Positions 1 through 9,300 of a stretch of DNA of 64,000 nt are shown here, piece after piece. Every line of letters begins with the position of its first letter. Within the stretch, counting starts at the first letter, position 1. The translations under genes and the position numbers were made by a program. Source of the DNA: Vibrio methylphosphonaticus (GTDB taxonomy: Bacteria > Pseudomonadota > Gammaproteobacteria > Enterobacterales > Vibrionaceae); assembly GCF_023634655.1 (NCBI RefSeq), contig NZ_JAMKMS010000001.1, positions 466,474 to 530,473 on the forward strand, written 5' to 3'. Under the pieces are notes generated by a model. It searched no databases. It had not been told where the DNA came from and was given only the letters and a program-made list of their open reading frames with translations.

Positions 1-52
1 CCGTAACAGGGGATAGCAATCCTCCCCCTCCTTTTACTTCCAGGCTACTTAA

Positions 53-1183
53 TTAGCCAACCAGAGCCAGTAATATACCTGCCGCCACTGCTGAGCCTAA
101 TACACCTGCAACATTTGGTCCCATCGCATGCATCAACAAGAAGTTTTGTGGGTTAGCCTCTAAGCCAACTTTATTCACAACTCGTGCTGCCATTGGTACC
201 GCAGAAACACCTGCAGCGCCAATTAATGGGTTAATGTCCTCTTTAGAGTACTTATTGAGAAGCTTAGCCATGAGCACGCCTCCAGCTGTACCAATACTAA
301 ATGCCACGGCTCCTAGAGCTAAAATACCTAAGGTTTCAAAATTTAAGAATTGATCCGCTTGTAACTTTGAACCGACACCGAGTCCTAAAAAGATAGTGAC
401 GATGTTGATCAGCTCGTTTTGCGCTGTTTTTGATAGACGATCAACAACACCAGCCTCACGCATCAAGTTACCGAGACAAAACATCCCGACCAACGGCGTT
501 GCCGAAGGTAAGAACAAGATTGTCATCAACAAAACGGCTAGAGGAAAGAGAATCTTCTCGCCTTTACTCACATGACGTAGCTGAGCCATCTTGATCTTGC
601 GCTCTTCCGGAGTCGTCAATGCTTTCATGATAGGCGGTTGAATAATCGGTACTAATGCCATGTAACTATAGGCGGCAACAGCGATAGCTCCCAATAAATC
701 TGGGGACAAACGGCTGGCTAAGAAAATAGCGGTTGGTCCGTCGGCACCACCAATAATGGCTATCGACGCCGCATCTGGCATAGAAAACTCCATACCAGGT
801 ACGTAGTTGAGCAAGATTGCCCCAAATAGCGTTGCAAAAATACCAAACTGAGCCGCAGCGCCTAGCCATAACGTTTTCGGGTTGGCAATTAATGCTCCGA
901 AATCGGTCATGGCACCAACGCCCATAAAAATTAATAGCGGAAAAACACCCGTTTCAATACCAATGTAATACACGTAGTACAGTAAGCCGCCAGGATCGGT
1001 AAATCCAGCATTAGGGATATTCGCGAGTACTGCGCCAAAGCCAATCGGCAATAATAACAAAGGTTCAAAGCCTTTCTTTATTGCTAAGAATAGCAATAAA
1101 CCACCGACTAACATCATACAGATCTGGCCAAACTCGAAGTTAGCGATCCCTGTTTCTGACCACAAGGTCATCAATCCGTCCAT
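53..1183 (-). CDS. oadB: Oxaloacetate decarboxylase, beta subunit (Na+ pump)
   Basis: Integral membrane subunit that decarboxylates carboxybiotin on OadA and couples this to Na+ export. The 376-residue protein is a run of hydrophobic segments. It carries the family signature [10 protein letters not shown] at about residues 145-154; its Asp148 matches the essential Na+-binding aspartate of the Klebsiella enzyme (family knowledge). A second conserved patch, [11 protein letters not shown], lies near residue 320. It is last in the oadG-oadA-oadB operon, 9 bp after oadA. The length equals that of other Vibrio OadB proteins and is shorter than the roughly 430 residues of enterobacterial ones. Only 52 bp downstream are visible, so what follows is unknown. 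Confidence 0.96.
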   Translation of the reverse strand: MDGLMTLWSETGIANFEFGQICMMLVGGLLLFLAIKKGFEPLLLLPIGFGAVLANIPNAGFTDPGGLLYYVYYIGIETGVFPLLIFMGVGAMTDFGALIANPKTLWLGAAAQFGIFATLFGAILLNYVPGMEFSMPDAASIAIIGGADGPTAIFLASRLSPDLLGAIAVAAYSYMALVPIIQPPIMKALTTPEERKIKMAQLRHVSKGEKILFPLAVLLMTILFLPSATPLVGMFCLGNLMREAGVVDRLSKTAQNELINIVTIFLGLGVGSKLQADQFLNFETLGILALGAVAFSIGTAGGVLMAKLLNKYSKEDINPLIGAAGVSAVPMAARVVNKVGLEANPQNFLLMHAMGPNVAGVLGSAVAAGILLALVG

Positions 1184-1192
1184 GGTACTCCC

Positions 1193-2986
1193 TTACGCCA
1201 AACTAACTAGAGGTGCGCCAACGGTAACCGCATCGCCCTCTTTGACATGTATATCGTGCACCACACCACTTTGTGCTGCTCGAACTTCTGTTTCCATTTT
1301 CATTGCTTCTAAAATCAGTAACACGTCACCTTCCTCCACCTGAGCTCCAGAAGCGACGTTGACCTTAAAGATATTGCCTGCCAACGGAGCGCCTACTGCT
1401 TCTACATTTGTAGGAGCAACAGGGGCTGCTTGTACCGGAGCAGGAGCAACTGCGGATGAAGGCGTTACCGATGTCAATTCACCTTTAGGGCCAACCTCAA
1501 CATCATAAACTTGTCCATCAACCTTCACGCTATAAGACTCGATTCCACCAGTGCTTGGTGCAGCTACTGCTGCTTGAGCGGCTGGCGTCGCCGTTTCTAA
1601 CGTCGGGGCTGGTTCAAATGCATCAGGGTTATGACGATTTTTTAAGAACTTTAAGCCAACTTGTGGAAACAACGCATACGTCAATACATCATCAACCGTA
1701 TCTTCAGCCAACGAGATGCCTTCAGACTTAGCCTTAAGAAGCAGTTCGTCCGTTAATGTATGCATTTCTGCGGCTAGTTGATCTGCAGGACGACAAGTGA
1801 TCGGCTCCGCTCCATTGAGTACTTTTGCTTGTAGCTCGGCGTTCACCGGCGCAGGTGCTGTTCCGTATTCCCCTTTAAGGACCCCTGCCGTCTCTTTAGT
1901 AATGCTCTTATAACGCTCGCCCGTCAGTACATTAATGACCGCTTGAGTACCGACAATTTGCGATGTTGGCGTAACCAATGGAATGTGCCCTAGGTCTTCA
2001 CGTACACGAGGGATCTCTTCAAGTACTTCATCAAGACGATCGGCAGCACCTTGCTCTTTAAGTTGACCTTCCATGTTAGTCAGCATGCCACCTGGCACTT
2101 GCGCGATCAAAATACGAGAATCAACACCTTTCAGTTGTCCTTCCCATTTTGCGTATTTTTTACGAACCTCTCTGAAGTAAGCTGCGATAGGCTCGATTTG
2201 CTCTAATTTAAGATTAGTATCACGTTCAGTTCCTTGTAACATCGCCACTACGGTTTCAGTTGGCGTATGACCATAAGTCTGACTCATTGATGAGATAGCG
2301 GTATCTAAAATATCCACACCGGCCTCAACCGCTTTCACTGCCGTTGCCGCAGATAAGCCTGTCGTAGCATGACAATGCAACGCGAGTGGTACATCACAAG
2401 ATGCTTTAATTCTAGAGATAAGATCTTCAGCTTCATAAGGTTTTAAAAGACCAGCCATGTCTTTTATACAAAGGGAGTGACACCCAAGATCTTCAAGGCG
2501 TTTCGCTAAATCAACCCAAGTATTGGTGTTGTGTACTGGGCTTGTGGTGTAAGAAAGTGTGCCTTGCGCATGAGCACCCACGTCAACCGTTGCCTTCACC
2601 GCTTTTTCAAAGTTACGAACATCGTTCATCGCATCAAAGATACGGAAAACATCCATGCCATTGGTGTGAGCACGTTCAACAAATTTTTCTACTACGTCAT
2701 CAGCATAATGGCGATAACCCAATAAATTCTGCCCACGCAGAAGCATTTGCATCGGCGTGTTCGGCATTGCCTTCTTTAGTTCACGCAAGCGCTCCCAAGG
2801 ATCTTCCCCTAAGAAACGAATACATGAATCAAAAGTGGCACCGCCCCATGTTTCCAACGACCAGTAGCCGACTTTATCCAGCTCGGCGGCAATAGGTAAC
2901 ATATCTTCAATTCGCATACGGGTAGCAAACAGCGACTGATGGGCGTCACGAAGTACCACATCCGTGATAGCTAGTGGTTTAGACAT
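1193..2986 (-). CDS. oadA: Oxaloacetate decarboxylase, alpha subunit (biotin protein)
   Basis: Cytoplasmic carboxyltransferase subunit that moves CO2 from oxaloacetate to biotin. An N-terminal HMGL-like TIM barrel holds LRDAHQS (near residue 13) and the metal-binding LHCHATTG (near residue 205). A conserved PYC/OadA domain follows, then an Ala/Pro-rich linker and a C-terminal biotinyl domain with EAMKMET; the biotinylated lysine is about residue 563. I chose the second of two in-frame ATGs (2986, 597 aa) because the AAGGAG upstream is 9 nt from it but only 3 nt from the ATG at 2992. It sits between oadG and oadB. No citrate lyase genes are nearby, so this copy probably serves general oxaloacetate/pyruvate metabolism. 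Confidence 0.96.
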   Translation of the reverse strand: MSKPLAITDVVLRDAHQSLFATRMRIEDMLPIAAELDKVGYWSLETWGGATFDSCIRFLGEDPWERLRELKKAMPNTPMQMLLRGQNLLGYRHYADDVVEKFVERAHTNGMDVFRIFDAMNDVRNFEKAVKATVDVGAHAQGTLSYTTSPVHNTNTWVDLAKRLEDLGCHSLCIKDMAGLLKPYEAEDLISRIKASCDVPLALHCHATTGLSAATAVKAVEAGVDILDTAISSMSQTYGHTPTETVVAMLQGTERDTNLKLEQIEPIAAYFREVRKKYAKWEGQLKGVDSRILIAQVPGGMLTNMEGQLKEQGAADRLDEVLEEIPRVREDLGHIPLVTPTSQIVGTQAVINVLTGERYKSITKETAGVLKGEYGTAPAPVNAELQAKVLNGAEPITCRPADQLAAEMHTLTDELLLKAKSEGISLAEDTVDDVLTYALFPQVGLKFLKNRHNPDAFEPAPTLETATPAAQAAVAAPSTGGIESYSVKVDGQVYDVEVGPKGELTSVTPSSAVAPAPVQAAPVAPTNVEAVGAPLAGNIFKVNVASGAQVEEGDVLLILEAMKMETEVRAAQSGVVHDIHVKEGDAVTVGAPLVSLA

Positions 2987-3017
2987 GCTCATTAACTCCT
3001 TTTAATCTTAACTCAAT

Positions 3018-3275
3018 CTATTTTGCGGCCGAAGTGCGGTATTGGTGTACGGCTGCAGAAATAGCAGCGACAACACTTGGGCTAACAGTATTCGATAGGG
3101 GTAGTGATGGTTTAGTTTGTTTTGGGGCTGCGATCGGCTCTGGTGCTTCTTCTGGCACCAATTTCGACATTAACCGAACGAGATAAACAAGAATAGTTAG
3201 AAATACGAATACAACGGACATGCCCGTTAGCATTAGGGTAGCCGCATCTCCTAGCAGGCTTCCAATATTAGTCAT
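3018..3275 (-). CDS. oadG: Oxaloacetate decarboxylase, gamma subunit
   Basis: Small membrane anchor (85 aa) that assembles OadA with OadB. It has one hydrophobic segment (about residues 13-35, GMSVVFVFLTILVYLV) followed by a Pro/Lys-rich cytoplasmic tail, the usual OadG layout. The longer frame from 3296 was rejected because AAGGA lies 6-7 nt before the ATG at 3275. It is first in the operon, with 31 bp to oadA. OadG is poorly conserved, so the call leans on position and architecture. Confidence 0.9.
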   Translation of the reverse strand: MTNIGSLLGDAATLMLTGMSVVFVFLTILVYLVRLMSKLVPEEAPEPIAAPKQTKPSLPLSNTVSPSVVAAISAAVHQYRTSAAK

Positions 3276-3641
3276 TTTGCGTCCTTTCTTTGTCATCCTG
3301 ACAAGTCATTCAACCAAGTACTAGGCATCATTGCCTAAGGTTAGATATGCATACGTTCTTACATTGCTTCCATTGCAAGAGGACTAGGATTATCTCGATT
3401 GGTGAAAGTTTGTCAATTTTGTTTAATCTAGAGTTGCCATTAAAACGTTATTCAAACGAAAAACTATGATGAAGCCGACAATTTATCGTGTAAGACACGT
3501 TACACAGAACTTAATACTGAGTGAACAACATAACAAAGTAAGGGTTTAAAACTGAGACACGCTTAAAATTACAAACAACTTTCTTATAAAAAACAGCAGT
3601 TTGTAATAATAAGGTTAGCAATATGATAAATTTTTGTTAAT
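3276..3641. other. Intergenic region upstream of oadG
   Basis: About 365 bp of AT-rich DNA with no credible gene between oadG and the tRNA operon terminator. It must hold the oad promoter. The only clear structure is a CRP-like palindrome at 3488-3505, listed separately. Confidence 0.6.
3488..3505. promoter_or_regulatory. CRP-family-like palindrome upstream of oad operon
   Basis: A perfect interrupted palindrome, GTGTAA-N6-TTACAC, about 215 bp upstream of oadG. It matches the CRP layout TGTGA-N6-TCACA except for one symmetrical change in each half. That CRP or a relative binds here is inference. Confidence 0.4.
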
Positions 3642-3668
3642 AAAAAACCCCGCCAAAGGCAGGGCTTT
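3642..3668 (-). terminator. Terminator of the Arg/Ser tRNA operon
   Basis: On the minus strand GCCCTGCC-TTT-GGCGGGGT forms a GC-rich stem with one G-T pair, followed by a T tract. It lies just after the last tRNA gene of the operon. Confidence 0.85.
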
Positions 3669-3675
3669 AAATAAG

Positions 3676-3752
3676 TGGCGCGTCCTGGAGGATTCGAACC
3701 TCCGACCGCCTGGTTCGTAGCCAGGTACTCTATCCAGCTGAGCTAAGGACGC
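3676..3752 (-). tRNA. tRNA-Arg (ACG), acceptor variant A
   Basis: 77-nt cloverleaf with encoded CCA. The anticodon loop reads CT-ACG-AA between CCTGG and CCAGG. The acceptor stem is GCGTCCT/AGGACGC, which differs from the three GCGCTCT copies of the array. Last gene of the seven-tRNA operon. Confidence 0.97.
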
Positions 3753-3790
3753 ACAGATGTCTAATATTACTATCAAACATTTCCAAATTG

Positions 3791-3867
3791 TGGCGCGCTC
3801 TGGAGGATTCGAACCTCCGACCGCCTGGTTCGTAGCCAGGTACTCTATCCAGCTGAGCTAAGAGCGC
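3791..3867 (-). tRNA. tRNA-Arg (ACG), acceptor variant B
   Basis: 77-nt cloverleaf with anticodon ACG and encoded CCA. The acceptor stem is GCGCTCT/AGAGCGC; the rest of the body matches the neighbouring variant A copy. Sixth in transcription order. Confidence 0.97.
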
Positions 3868-3927
3868 ACTAGGTTTTGATACTGTATTCTTCAAGAAAAC
3901 GGCATCAGGATCTAAGACCCTAAAAAG

Positions 3928-4004
3928 TGGCGCGTCCTGGAGGATTCGAACCTCCGACCGCCTGGTTCGTAGCCAGGTACTCTATCCAGCTGAGCTAAGG
4001 ACGC
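3928..4004 (-). tRNA. tRNA-Arg (ACG), acceptor variant A
   Basis: 77-nt cloverleaf identical to the gene at 3676-3752: anticodon ACG, GCGTCCT acceptor stem, encoded CCA. Fifth in transcription order. Confidence 0.97.
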
Positions 4005-4043
4005 GCAGTATGCTCGATACTGCTATCAAACATTTTCAAATTG

Positions 4044-4120
4044 TGGCGCGCTCTGGAGGATTCGAACCTCCGACCGCCTGGTTCGTAGCCAGGTACTCTA
4101 TCCAGCTGAGCTAAGAGCGC
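4044..4120 (-). tRNA. tRNA-Arg (ACG), acceptor variant B
   Basis: 77-nt cloverleaf with the GCGCTCT acceptor stem, anticodon ACG and encoded CCA. The spacer before it (4005-4043) resembles that at 3753-3790, as expected if an A+B gene pair was duplicated in tandem. Confidence 0.97.
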
Positions 4121-4185
4121 ACAGAATGTGAAGCATATCACATTAAATTGTCTTGAGAACAAAAAAATTGACTCAAGGTCAATAA

Positions 4186-4278
4186 TGGCGGTGAGGGAGG
4201 GATTCGAACCCTCGATACGGCTATAAACCGTATACTCCCTTAGCAGGGGAGCGCCTTCAGCCTCTCGGCCACCTCACC
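4186..4278 (-). tRNA. tRNA-Ser (GCT)
   Basis: 93-nt class II tRNA with a long variable arm and encoded CCA. The anticodon loop CT-GCT-AA sits between CTCCC and GGGAG, and the acceptor stem begins GGTGAGG. Length equals E. coli tRNA-Ser(GCT). A second copy lies at 4442-4534. Confidence 0.97.
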
Positions 4279-4313
4279 GTCTTGTATTGCTAATCTTCCC
4301 TTGCAAGAGGAAG

Positions 4314-4390
4314 TGGCGCGCTCTGGAGGATTCGAACCTCCGACCGCCTGGTTCGTAGCCAGGTACTCTATCCAGCTGAGCTAAGAGCGC
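4314..4390 (-). tRNA. tRNA-Arg (ACG), acceptor variant B
   Basis: 77-nt cloverleaf with anticodon ACG and the GCGCTCT acceptor stem. It lies between the two tRNA-Ser genes, second in transcription order. Confidence 0.97.
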
Positions 4391-4441
4391 ATCATTTACT
4401 TCGCTTTATGAATAACTTCATAAAATTAAGCAGTGCAAGAA

Positions 4442-4534
4442 TGGCGGTGAGGGAGGGATTCGAACCCTCGATACGGCTATAAACCGTATACTCCCTTAGC
4501 AGGGGAGCGCCTTCAGCCTCTCGGCCACCTCACC
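4442..4534 (-). tRNA. tRNA-Ser (GCT), first gene of the operon
   Basis: 93-nt class II tRNA identical in sequence to the gene at 4186-4278. It is the promoter-proximal gene; the promoter at 4550-4577 ends 15 bp upstream. Confidence 0.97.
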
Positions 4535-4549
4535 GTCTTGCGGAGGCAC

Positions 4550-4577
4550 ATATTACGATTTACCAAAAATAAGTCAA
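4550..4577 (-). promoter_or_regulatory. Promoter of the Arg/Ser tRNA operon
   Basis: On the minus strand a -35 TTGACT and a -10 TAATAT are 16 bp apart, followed by a GC-rich discriminator (GTGCCTCC) typical of stringently controlled stable-RNA promoters. It is placed correctly for all seven tRNAs. Confidence 0.7.
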
Positions 4578-4706
4578 ACACTTTCTTGGCAAAAATTGCA
4601 AAAAACAGCTCAACCGTTGGCAAATTAATCAAAGTGCCACATAAGCACATTTTTGCTGTTTAAAATTCGCACTAAGTCTAAGACATAAAGGCAAATTGTA
4701 GATAAT

Positions 4707-4731
4707 AAAAAGGCCAGCAAAATGCTAGCCC
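4707..4731 (-). terminator. Terminator of csrA
   Basis: Minus-strand GGCTAGC-ATTTT-GCTGGCC hairpin followed by TTTTT, just after the csrA stop codon. Confidence 0.8.
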
Positions 4732-4744
4732 TCTTTATAAGAAA

Positions 4745-4942
4745 TTAGTAGTTGCCAGATGCAACATTACCATTTCCCTTTTCCGCTTGAATACGCATGT
4801 AAATTTCTTCACGGTGTACTGATACTTCTTTAGGAGCATTAACACCAATGCGAACCTGGTTACCCTTTACACCCAATACAGTAACAGTGACTTCGTCACC
4901 AATCATTAATGTTTCGCCAACGCGGCGAGTCAAAATCAGCAT
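4745..4942 (-). CDS. csrA: Carbon storage regulator CsrA (RNA-binding)
   Basis: Small dimeric RNA-binding protein (65 aa) that blocks or stabilises target mRNAs by binding GGA motifs. In vibrios it controls carbon metabolism, motility and the quorum-sensing route (family knowledge). The N-terminus [10 protein letters not shown] and the VHREEIY segment around residues 42-48, which contains the key RNA-binding arginine, match CsrA closely. A strong AAGGAG lies 6 nt before the ATG. It stands alone between lysC and the tRNA operon and has its own terminator. The order alaS-lysC-csrA-tRNA is the standard gammaproteobacterial neighbourhood. Confidence 0.98.
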   Translation of the reverse strand: MLILTRRVGETLMIGDEVTVTVLGVKGNQVRIGVNAPKEVSVHREEIYMRIQAEKGNGNVASGNY

Positions 4943-5034
4943 TCTTTGCTCCTTGAGTAATCTCTAATTATCTTGCTACGAAACACATTATCCAATAAAA
5001 GTTATATTTTCGTAAACTATCTTCTAACAACTAT

Positions 5035-6222
5035 TTACCCCAAATAGGCCAGTTTCTCTTCTCTTGAAACGGTAATATTGGTGATAATGTAGTTATCATG
5101 CAGTACGTTAGCCGCTTTGTCGATAGCCTCTGAGTCTATAACCAGGGTAAATGAGTGTTTATCTTCACAAAAGTGTAGGACAGATATTTCAGCCAAGTTG
5201 AGAAGTTGTTGAGATTGTGAGATCAAGGATGCCGTAATCTCTCCCACGACGGTCACGAGCCCTACCTGCGTTTCCTCGATAACCGTATCGGATAACATTG
5301 AAATAGCTCTGTGTATCGCGTCAGGTTGCGCAATCAGGGTGTAATCGCTGCCATCCATAATCTGACAATCTATCTCTATGCCACACAGCTTAATTTGCTG
5401 ATCAATTCGCGGCTTTTGGTGTAGAGGCATCGATATTGCGAGTAACCGTTTTTGCAATGCGACACCTGAAATACCTGGTTCAGGGTCCCGACCCTTAACC
5501 AACGTACCGGGTCCGGATTCAAAACTTGAGAGGACGCGTAAAGGAACATCATTTTCCCCAGCATACGTCACGCAAGGTAAATGCAATACTTTTGCGCCTT
5601 TCTTTGACATGACTTCCATGGTGGTAAAATCAATTTTCTCTAAACACCTCGCATTCACCACAATACGTGGGTCAGCGGTATACACGCCAGCTACGTCGGT
5701 GTAGATTTGGCATTCATCAGCCGATAATGCACCCGCGAGTGTGACTGCCGTCGTGTCCGATCCGCCTCTTCCTAAAGTCGTAATATCACCAAGAGCATTG
5801 ACCCCTTGAAAACCGGCGACAATAACGATGAGATCGTCGTCTAGATAGCGCTGTATTACTTGCGGGTTTATGTCGCTAATCGTGGCATGGTTATGCTGAT
5901 TATTCGTCTGGATCTGAGCTTGATGCCCTGTCAACGAAACAGAGTGATGACCTAATTTACTCAAGGCCATTGCTAACAGTGCCATTGAAACTTGCTCTCC
6001 TGTAGAGAGCAGTACATCGAACTCTCGAGCATTCGGCACACTATCAATTTGTTTCGCCAACTCAACTAAGCGATTTGTCTCACCCGACATCGCCGATACT
6101 ACAACCACAAGTCGATTCCCAGCCAGTTTAGCTTGAATCACTTGCTCTGCAACATTTTGAATTCGCTCAATAGAGCCGACCGAAGTCCCACCAAATTTTT
6201 GTACGATTAGCGGTTTTTTCAC
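5035..6222 (-). CDS. lysC: Aspartate kinase, single-function with ACT domains
   Basis: Phosphorylates aspartate, the first step toward lysine, threonine, methionine and diaminopimelate. The 395-residue protein has an amino-acid kinase domain (KFGGTSVGS at 9-17; GRGGSDTTA near residue 150) and a C-terminal pair of ACT domains (about 260-395) for allosteric control. There is no homoserine dehydrogenase fusion. It lies between alaS and csrA, its usual place in vibrios. Which amino acid feeds back cannot be read from the sequence. Separated from alaS by about 250 bp containing a long perfect palindrome. Confidence 0.93.
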   Translation of the reverse strand: MKKPLIVQKFGGTSVGSIERIQNVAEQVIQAKLAGNRLVVVVSAMSGETNRLVELAKQIDSVPNAREFDVLLSTGEQVSMALLAMALSKLGHHSVSLTGHQAQIQTNNQHNHATISDINPQVIQRYLDDDLIVIVAGFQGVNALGDITTLGRGGSDTTAVTLAGALSADECQIYTDVAGVYTADPRIVVNARCLEKIDFTTMEVMSKKGAKVLHLPCVTYAGENDVPLRVLSSFESGPGTLVKGRDPEPGISGVALQKRLLAISMPLHQKPRIDQQIKLCGIEIDCQIMDGSDYTLIAQPDAIHRAISMLSDTVIEETQVGLVTVVGEITASLISQSQQLLNLAEISVLHFCEDKHSFTLVIDSEAIDKAANVLHDNYIITNITVSREEKLAYLG

Positions 6223-6426
6223 CAGTTTTCACCATCCCAGACAGCTGTAATATGTCTCTTACCCATAGGAGCCCTATACCAATCGCCTGTTTAACCTGTC
6301 ATAAACTCTAGCGACGATTTCAACTCTCGAAGCACAGTTAAACTATTGCGTGGTCATAGAACCATAAAATATAGCGCATTAGTTTGCACTGCCATTGACT
6401 GCGCTTATCAAAGGCACCTTAAAGCA

Positions 6427-6462
6427 ACAATGCCCAATCAATAGCTATTGATTGGGCATTGT
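6427..6462. repeat. 36-bp perfect palindrome after alaS
   Basis: Two 18-nt arms, beginning ACAATGCCC and ending GGGCATTGT, meet with no spacer at all. It lies 17 bp after the alaS stop codon and may act as its terminator, but no T tract follows directly on the minus strand (TTGCTTT). Zero-loop symmetry is unusual for a terminator. Confidence 0.85.
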
Positions 6463-6479
6463 ATTACCAGCTTAAATCG

Positions 6480-9065
6480 TTATAAGCGTTCTTCTAACCA
6501 AACACGCACTGACAAAAGCGCTTCTGGTAGAGCCTCTACATCCGTGCCGCCAGCTTGGGCCATATCTGGACGACCACCACCTTTACCACCAATCTGCTCA
6601 GCAACCATCTTAACGAGATCGCCCGCTTTGACTTTACCAATAAGATCTTTTGTCACACCAGCAATAAGACCTACTTTTCCATCCGCGATATTGGCAATCA
6701 AAATAATGCCGCTACCCACTTGGTTCTTAGCATTATCGACCATAGTACGCAGGTTTTTATTGTCAGCGCCTTCAATCGCCGCGACCAGTACTTTGGTCCC
6801 TGCAATTTCTTCAACTTTGCCCATGATGTTAGCGCTTTCTGCCGCCGCCATCTTGTCTTTCAATTGCTGAATTTCTTTTTCAAGCGACTTCGACTTTTGC
6901 GCTGACTCTGCAAGTTTTGCTTCTAGTGCTTGCTGTTGAGCTTCCACTGCATCAAGCGCCGTTTCACCCGTTACCGCTTCGATACGACGGATTCCGGCAG
7001 CAATGCCCCCTTCTGACGTGATCTTAAACAGACCAATATCACCCGTATTGTGTGCGTGAATACCACCACACAGTTCCGTTGAGAAATCACCCATTGAAAG
7101 TACACGCACTTCTTCGTCATACTTCTCGCCAAAGAGCGCCATTGCACCTTTCTTCTTCGCCGATTCAATGTCCATCACTTGAGTTTCAATGCTATGGTTA
7201 ATTCGAACCTGCGTGTTAACAAGTCGTTCGACTTCTTTAATTTCTGCTTTTGTCATGGCTTCTAAATGAGAGAAGTCAAAACGTAAGCTGTCGGCTTTAA
7301 CCAAAGAGCCTTTTTGTGCAACGTGCTCACCTAACACTTGACGCAATGCTGCATGCAATAAGTGGGTCGCTGAGTGATTCAAAGTAATTGCAGCGCGACG
7401 CTCAGCATCGACGATGGCATCGACATCATCATGTTTAGCAAGTACACCTTCAATCAGTTCACCATGGTGAGCAATCGCATTGCCTAACTTTTGAGTATCT
7501 TCAACGTTGAAGAGTCCTGCCGACGTTTTCAGTACACCAGCATCACCACACTGACCACCCGATTCAGCATAGAAAGGGGTTTCTTCAAGAACCACAATCG
7601 CTTTGTCGCCAGCAGAAAGAGCATCGACTTCGTTACCTTCTACAAACAGTGCTGCAATCGTGCTAGCACCTTGAGTCGTGCTATAACCACAGAACTCCGT
7701 GTTTGTGTCGACTTTGATCGTTGCATTGTAATCAGTACCAAATTGACCCGCTTCGCGAGCTCGTTGGCGCTGCGCTTCCATTGCTTTTTCAAAGCCAGCT
7801 TCGTCAATAGTAAACTCGCGTTCACGAGCAACGTCATTGGTTAAGTCAGCAGGGAAGCCGTAAGTATCGTAAAGCTTAAACACGGTTTCGCCATCAAGGA
7901 TTTTCTCGTCGCCAAGTGCGTCTAGGGCGTCATTTAGAATGACCATGCCACGCTCAAGTGTGCGGCTAAAGTTTTCCTCTTCGATACGCAGTACTTTTTC
8001 AACCAGTGCCTGCTGCTTCTTCAGTTCTTCGCCAGCCGTACCCATGATTGTAGCTAGAGTGCCAACAAGCTTATAGAAGAACGCACCTTGTGCACCTAGC
8101 TTGTTACCGTGACGCACAGCGCGACGAATAATACGGCGCAATACGTAACCACGACCTTCATTTGAAGGCATCACACCATCAACGATTAAGAATGAACATG
8201 AACGAATGTGGTCAGCAATAACACGTAATGACTGGTTAGACAGGTCTTCATAGCCAATTGTCTCTGCCGCGTCTTTGATTAGCGTTTGGAAAACATCGAT
8301 TTCATAGTTAGAGTGCACCCCTTGCATGATGGCAGAGATACGCTCAATACCCATACCCGTATCTACTGAGGGCTTAGGTAATGGCTCCATCGTACCGTCG
8401 GCATGACGGTTGAACTGCATAAATACGTTGTTCCAGATCTCGATAAAGCGGTCGCCATCTTCTTCAGGCGTACCAGGGCGTCCACCCCAAATATGCTCAC
8501 CGTGATCATAAAATATTTCCGTACAAGGACCACATGGACCCGTATCACCCATCTGCCAGAAGTTATCTGACTCATAGGCTTTACCGCCTTTCTTGTCACC
8601 GATACGGATAATACGGTCAGCAGGAATGCCGACTTTCTTATTCCAAATTTCAAACGCTTCGTCATCTGTCTCGTAGATAGTGACTAATAGGCGCTCTTGT
8701 GGCAGTTTCAATGCTTCTGTCAGGAATTCCCAAGCAAAGCCAATCGCATCTTCTTTGAAGTAATCACCAAAGCTGAAGTTACCCAGCATCTCGAAGAAAG
8801 TATGATGACGAGCAGTAAAACCAACGTTTTCAAGATCGTTGTGTTTACCACCAGCACGTACACAACGCTGTGACGTCGTCGCTCGTGTATAGCTGCGTTT
8901 TTCTGAGCCTAAGAAGCAGTCTTTGAACTGGTTCATACCGGCGTTAGTGAAAAGCAACGTTGGATCATTGTGAGGAACCAATGATGAACTTTCTACGATT
9001 TGGTGCCCTTTGCTCTCAAAGAACTTAAGGAACGCGTTGCGAACCTCATCTGTGCTCATGTACAT
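6480..9065 (-). CDS. alaS: Alanyl-tRNA synthetase
   Basis: Charges tRNA-Ala and edits mischarged Ser/Gly. The N-terminal class II catalytic core includes the [11 protein letters not shown] region. The editing domain carries the zinc/catalytic [11 protein letters not shown] (HxxxH) and [13 protein letters not shown] motifs, and a C-Ala domain ends with [16 protein letters not shown] start at 9065 (861 aa): AGGA is 8 nt before this ATG and the protein then begins like other Vibrio AlaS. A 14-residue upstream extension to 9107 has no support, and an alternative ATG lies at 9059. Full length. recA lies upstream with no recX between. Confidence 0.97.
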   Translation of the reverse strand: MYMSTDEVRNAFLKFFESKGHQIVESSSLVPHNDPTLLFTNAGMNQFKDCFLGSEKRSYTRATTSQRCVRAGGKHNDLENVGFTARHHTFFEMLGNFSFGDYFKEDAIGFAWEFLTEALKLPQERLLVTIYETDDEAFEIWNKKVGIPADRIIRIGDKKGGKAYESDNFWQMGDTGPCGPCTEIFYDHGEHIWGGRPGTPEEDGDRFIEIWNNVFMQFNRHADGTMEPLPKPSVDTGMGIERISAIMQGVHSNYEIDVFQTLIKDAAETIGYEDLSNQSLRVIADHIRSCSFLIVDGVMPSNEGRGYVLRRIIRRAVRHGNKLGAQGAFFYKLVGTLATIMGTAGEELKKQQALVEKVLRIEEENFSRTLERGMVILNDALDALGDEKILDGETVFKLYDTYGFPADLTNDVAREREFTIDEAGFEKAMEAQRQRAREAGQFGTDYNATIKVDTNTEFCGYSTTQGASTIAALFVEGNEVDALSAGDKAIVVLEETPFYAESGGQCGDAGVLKTSAGLFNVEDTQKLGNAIAHHGELIEGVLAKHDDVDAIVDAERRAAITLNHSATHLLHAALRQVLGEHVAQKGSLVKADSLRFDFSHLEAMTKAEIKEVERLVNTQVRINHSIETQVMDIESAKKKGAMALFGEKYDEEVRVLSMGDFSTELCGGIHAHNTGDIGLFKITSEGGIAAGIRRIEAVTGETALDAVEAQQQALEAKLAESAQKSKSLEKEIQQLKDKMAAAESANIMGKVEEIAGTKVLVAAIEGADNKNLRTMVDNAKNQVGSGIILIANIADGKVGLIAGVTKDLIGKVKAGDLVKMVAEQIGGKGGGRPDMAQAGGTDVEALPEALLSVRVWLEERL

Positions 9066-9232
9066 GCAGCTTTTCCTGAAATAATTCGAGTTAGATTTTG
9101 GGGACATATTGTAACCCCATGAATAAGCATTCGCCTAGTCTTCTCATAAAAAAGGACAGAAACAAAGCGATTTTATCGGTCATGTTAGGCAAGAAAAGTG
9201 ATGTCTGCTACACCAACTTTACTGATAGAAAT

Positions 9233-9262
9233 AATAAAGCCCCGCGTTAGCGAGGCTTTATT
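9233..9262 (-). terminator. Terminator of recA
   Basis: Minus-strand hairpin AAAGCCTCGC-TAAC-GCGGGGCTTT followed by ATT, about 40 bp after the recA stop. It ends transcription directly after recA, where many relatives read on into recX. Confidence 0.85.
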
Positions 9263-9300
9263 CAATATTCAATCTATTTTAGGAGCAGGCAATCTCAGCG

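Noticed and set aside
1..52. Possible hairpin after oadB (GGGGA/TCCCC)
   Set aside because: The stem is only five base pairs, no T tract follows, and the window ends before its context can be judged.
6448..6905. Plus-strand frames of 140 and 116 codons opposite the 3' end of alaS
   Set aside because: Antisense to the conserved C-terminal domain of AlaS; their composition follows from its codons.
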